Shown one piece after another: positions 62,756 to 64,000 of a stretch of 64,000 bases of DNA; within the stretch, counting starts at the first letter, position 1; each line of letters starts with the position of its first letter. Under the pieces are notes generated by a model that worked only from the letters and a program-made list of their open reading frames with translations, ran no database searches and was not told where the DNA came from. The stretch is from Pseudomonadota bacterium (GTDB lineage: Bacteria > Pseudomonadota > Gammaproteobacteria > Burkholderiales > Thiobacillaceae): assembly GCA_021820845.1 (NCBI GenBank), contig JAKADC010000004.1, positions 146,414-210,413 on the forward strand, in the 5' to 3' direction. The position numbers and the translations under genes are program-made.

Positions 62756-62783
62756 CTTCTAAGCCGCCTGTGCGGCGGCGAAC
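62756..62783 (-). CRISPR. Solitary type I-F-like CRISPR repeat
   Basis: Read on the minus strand, this 28-bp unit has the type I-F repeat layout: handle GTTCG, stem CCGCC/GGCGG around loop GCACA, tail CTTAGAAG. That is the Cas6f (Csy4) hairpin pattern. No array follows: the next 32 nt (62724-62755) would be a spacer, but the bases beyond (62696-62723) match only the first seven bases of the repeat well. No cas gene is in the window. Confidence 0.75.
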
Positions 62784-62825
62784 TGCAAACATCCCCGAAT
62801 TGTTAAAGAACGATCAATTGCTTAG

Positions 62826-63095
62826 CTCGTTTTCGAGCAAAATGCCTTATCGGCCTGGCTTTTCCGAAAGCTCATCGGTATCTGTCCGCGCCAGAGCGAA
62901 GCGAAAAGGGACCGCCATGAAAATACGCGCGAGTACCTGGCCGAGCTCGATTCGTTTTACCGCGATCTGCGTCGGGAGACGGGAGAAATGACGCGACACT
63001 ACGAAGACGCGCGCTATGGCGAGTTGACGGGCGCCGGCCGGATCGAACGCATGCGGGATTTGTATCGCCTTATTTTTTGGCGGGTCGCGCGCTAA
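62826..63095 (+). pseudogene. Fragment of a coding frame, possible small gene
   Basis: A frame open from a stop at 62823 to the stop at 63093-63095 reads as a protein with regular charge (NTREYLAELDSFYRDLRRET and RIERMRDLYRLIFWRVAR). It has no good start; the first ATG is at 62988 (35 codons). It may be a decayed gene or begin at another frame nearby. Function unknown. Confidence 0.35.
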
Positions 63096-63252
63096 TCCAG
63101 CGCGATCCGAGCGAACCGGAAGCGAGCAGCCGATGCGCGTCGCCCGCGTTCACGAATTCGAAAATCGTCGATTCGGAAACTTGAGGCGACCCTTGCCGTC
63201 CCCCTGCGGATGCGCGCCGAGAGGACCTTCCCGCGCCGTTCTCGGGCAAGCG

Positions 63253-63267
63253 TGACAAATTTGTAAT
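63253..63267. promoter_or_regulatory. CopR/CusR-like copper box upstream of copA
   Basis: TGACAAATTTGTAAT matches the copper-responsive TGACAA-NN-TTGTCA dyad closely. It lies 82 bp before the copA start at 63350, which also argues for that start rather than the in-frame ATG at 63272. Confidence 0.65.
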
Positions 63268-63349
63268 GGCCATGTCAGGTTCGCGTCGCCTCGCGGCATG
63301 CAAGCTGTCAGGCATCGTTTTCCGCGACGACAAGGCGTTCCTCCCACCC

Positions 63350-64000
63350 ATGAACCAGCGTCAACCCGATTTCATCCTTGCCGATCCCACCCGGCGCCGC
63401 TTCGTCCAGGGGCTCGCCGCCGGCGGCTTGCTGCTAGGAACCGGTCTGGCCGGCCGGCAAGCCTGGGCCGCGGGCGGCATGCAGCCAAGCGAACTGCGGG
63501 GCACCGAATTCGACCTCGAAATCAGCGAACTGCCGGTGAATTTCACCGGCAAGCCGCGCATCGCGACGGCGATCAACGGCCAGATTCCCGGCCCGACCCT
63601 GCGCTGGCGCGAAGGCGACACGGTGACCTTGCGCGTCACCAACCGCATGGCCGTGCCGACCTCGATCCACTGGCACGGCATCCTGCTGCCTTTCCGGATG
63701 GACGGCGTGCCCGGCCTCAGCTTCAACGGCATCGCCCCCGGCGAGACCTTCGTCTACCGCTTCAAGGTCAGGCAGGCCGGCACCTACTGGTACCACTCAC
63801 ACAGCGGCTTCCAGGAACAGACGGGCATGTACGGCGCGATCGTCATCGACCCCGCAGGCGGCGACCGCATCCGGGCCGACCGCGACTACGTCGTCCAGCT
63901 GTCGGACTGGACCGACGAGGATCCGATGCGGGTGCTGCACAAGCTCAAGGCGCAGAGCGACTACTACAACTTCATCAAGCCGACGGTGGGCGATTTCTTC
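63350..64000 (+). CDS. copA: CopA-type multicopper oxidase, truncated by the window end
   Basis: The enzyme oxidises Cu(I) in the periplasm as part of the plasmid/chromosomal cop resistance system. The 217 residues visible start MNQRQPDFILADPTRRRFVQ with a Tat-type twin-arginine motif (RRRFVQGLAAGG). They continue into the first cupredoxin domain with copper ligands HWHG (SIHWHGILLPF) and WYHSH (GTYWYHSHSGFQE). Further copper sites lie beyond the edge. It follows a copper box and is transcribed away from the accessory segment. Confidence 0.93.
   Translation, partial: MNQRQPDFILADPTRRRFVQGLAAGGLLLGTGLAGRQAWAAGGMQPSELRGTEFDLEISELPVNFTGKPRIATAINGQIPGPTLRWREGDTVTLRVTNRMAVPTSIHWHGILLPFRMDGVPGLSFNGIAPGETFVYRFKVRQAGTYWYHSHSGFQEQTGMYGAIVIDPAGGDRIRADRDYVVQLSDWTDEDPMRVLHKLKAQSDYYNFIKPTVGDFF

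Noticed and set aside
62770..62991. A 73-codon frame across the CRISPR-like repeat
   Set aside because: The overlapping frame 62826-63095 has far more protein-like charge spacing; this one has none.

Overview
The window is the replication-origin neighbourhood of a GC-rich betaproteobacterial chromosome. Gene content and order (atp operon, parB-parA-rsmG-mnmG, rpmH-rnpA-yidC-mnmE, dnaA-dnaN-gyrB without recF) fit a Thiobacillus-like or related beta lineage. The phylum-level call is firm; the genus is an inference from gene order and protein style.

Layout. 1-3556: dsbD (cut by the window edge), a divergent two-component pair and a small histidine-rich periplasmic protein. 3713-7702: glmS, glmU and an OmpA-like protein. 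8007-15133: the complete atpIBEFHAGDC operon, all on the minus strand. 15242-19413: parB, parA, rsmG and mnmG, with three parS palindromes between 17.98 and 21.63 kb. 19494-29919: uup, the 5-oxoprolinase genes pxpBCA, a frameshifted PAS-GGDEF gene, rhlE, an MsbA-like exporter, cytochrome b561 and a cytochrome c-type lipoprotein.

30044-46568 is a 16.5 kb genomic island in the 3' end of mnmE. It is bounded by a 13-bp core repeat (TTCCGATGCAGAA) and has ATGGGAACA-type direct repeats just inside both ends. Beside mnmE it carries a P4-type tyrosine integrase, an AlpA-like regulator, a Toprim primase-like protein, a DUF927 helicase-like protein and small accessory genes. The cargo is defensive: hsdM-hsdS-abi-hsdR, a type I restriction system with an Abi_C-like gene inside the operon, and a divergent, lower-GC four-gene cluster (MerR-like HTH, 107-aa unknown, HExxH metalloprotease, dCTP deaminase-like enzyme). 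That cluster is my best candidate for an undescribed defence system. No conjugation or virion genes were seen, so the island looks satellite-like.

46551-56548 resumes the core: mnmE, a diiron/MBL-fold protein, yidC, rnpA, rpmH, dnaA, dnaN, gyrB, with DnaA boxes on both sides of dnaA. 56549-63349 is an accessory, partly decayed segment: small secreted proteins, a DsrE-family protein, an outer-membrane barrel, a truncated IS481-type transposase and gene fragments. It is framed by two diverged copies of a ~90-bp double hairpin unit whose stems co-vary, and it contains a solitary type I-F-like CRISPR repeat. The window ends inside copA (multicopper oxidase), preceded by a CopR/CusR-like box.
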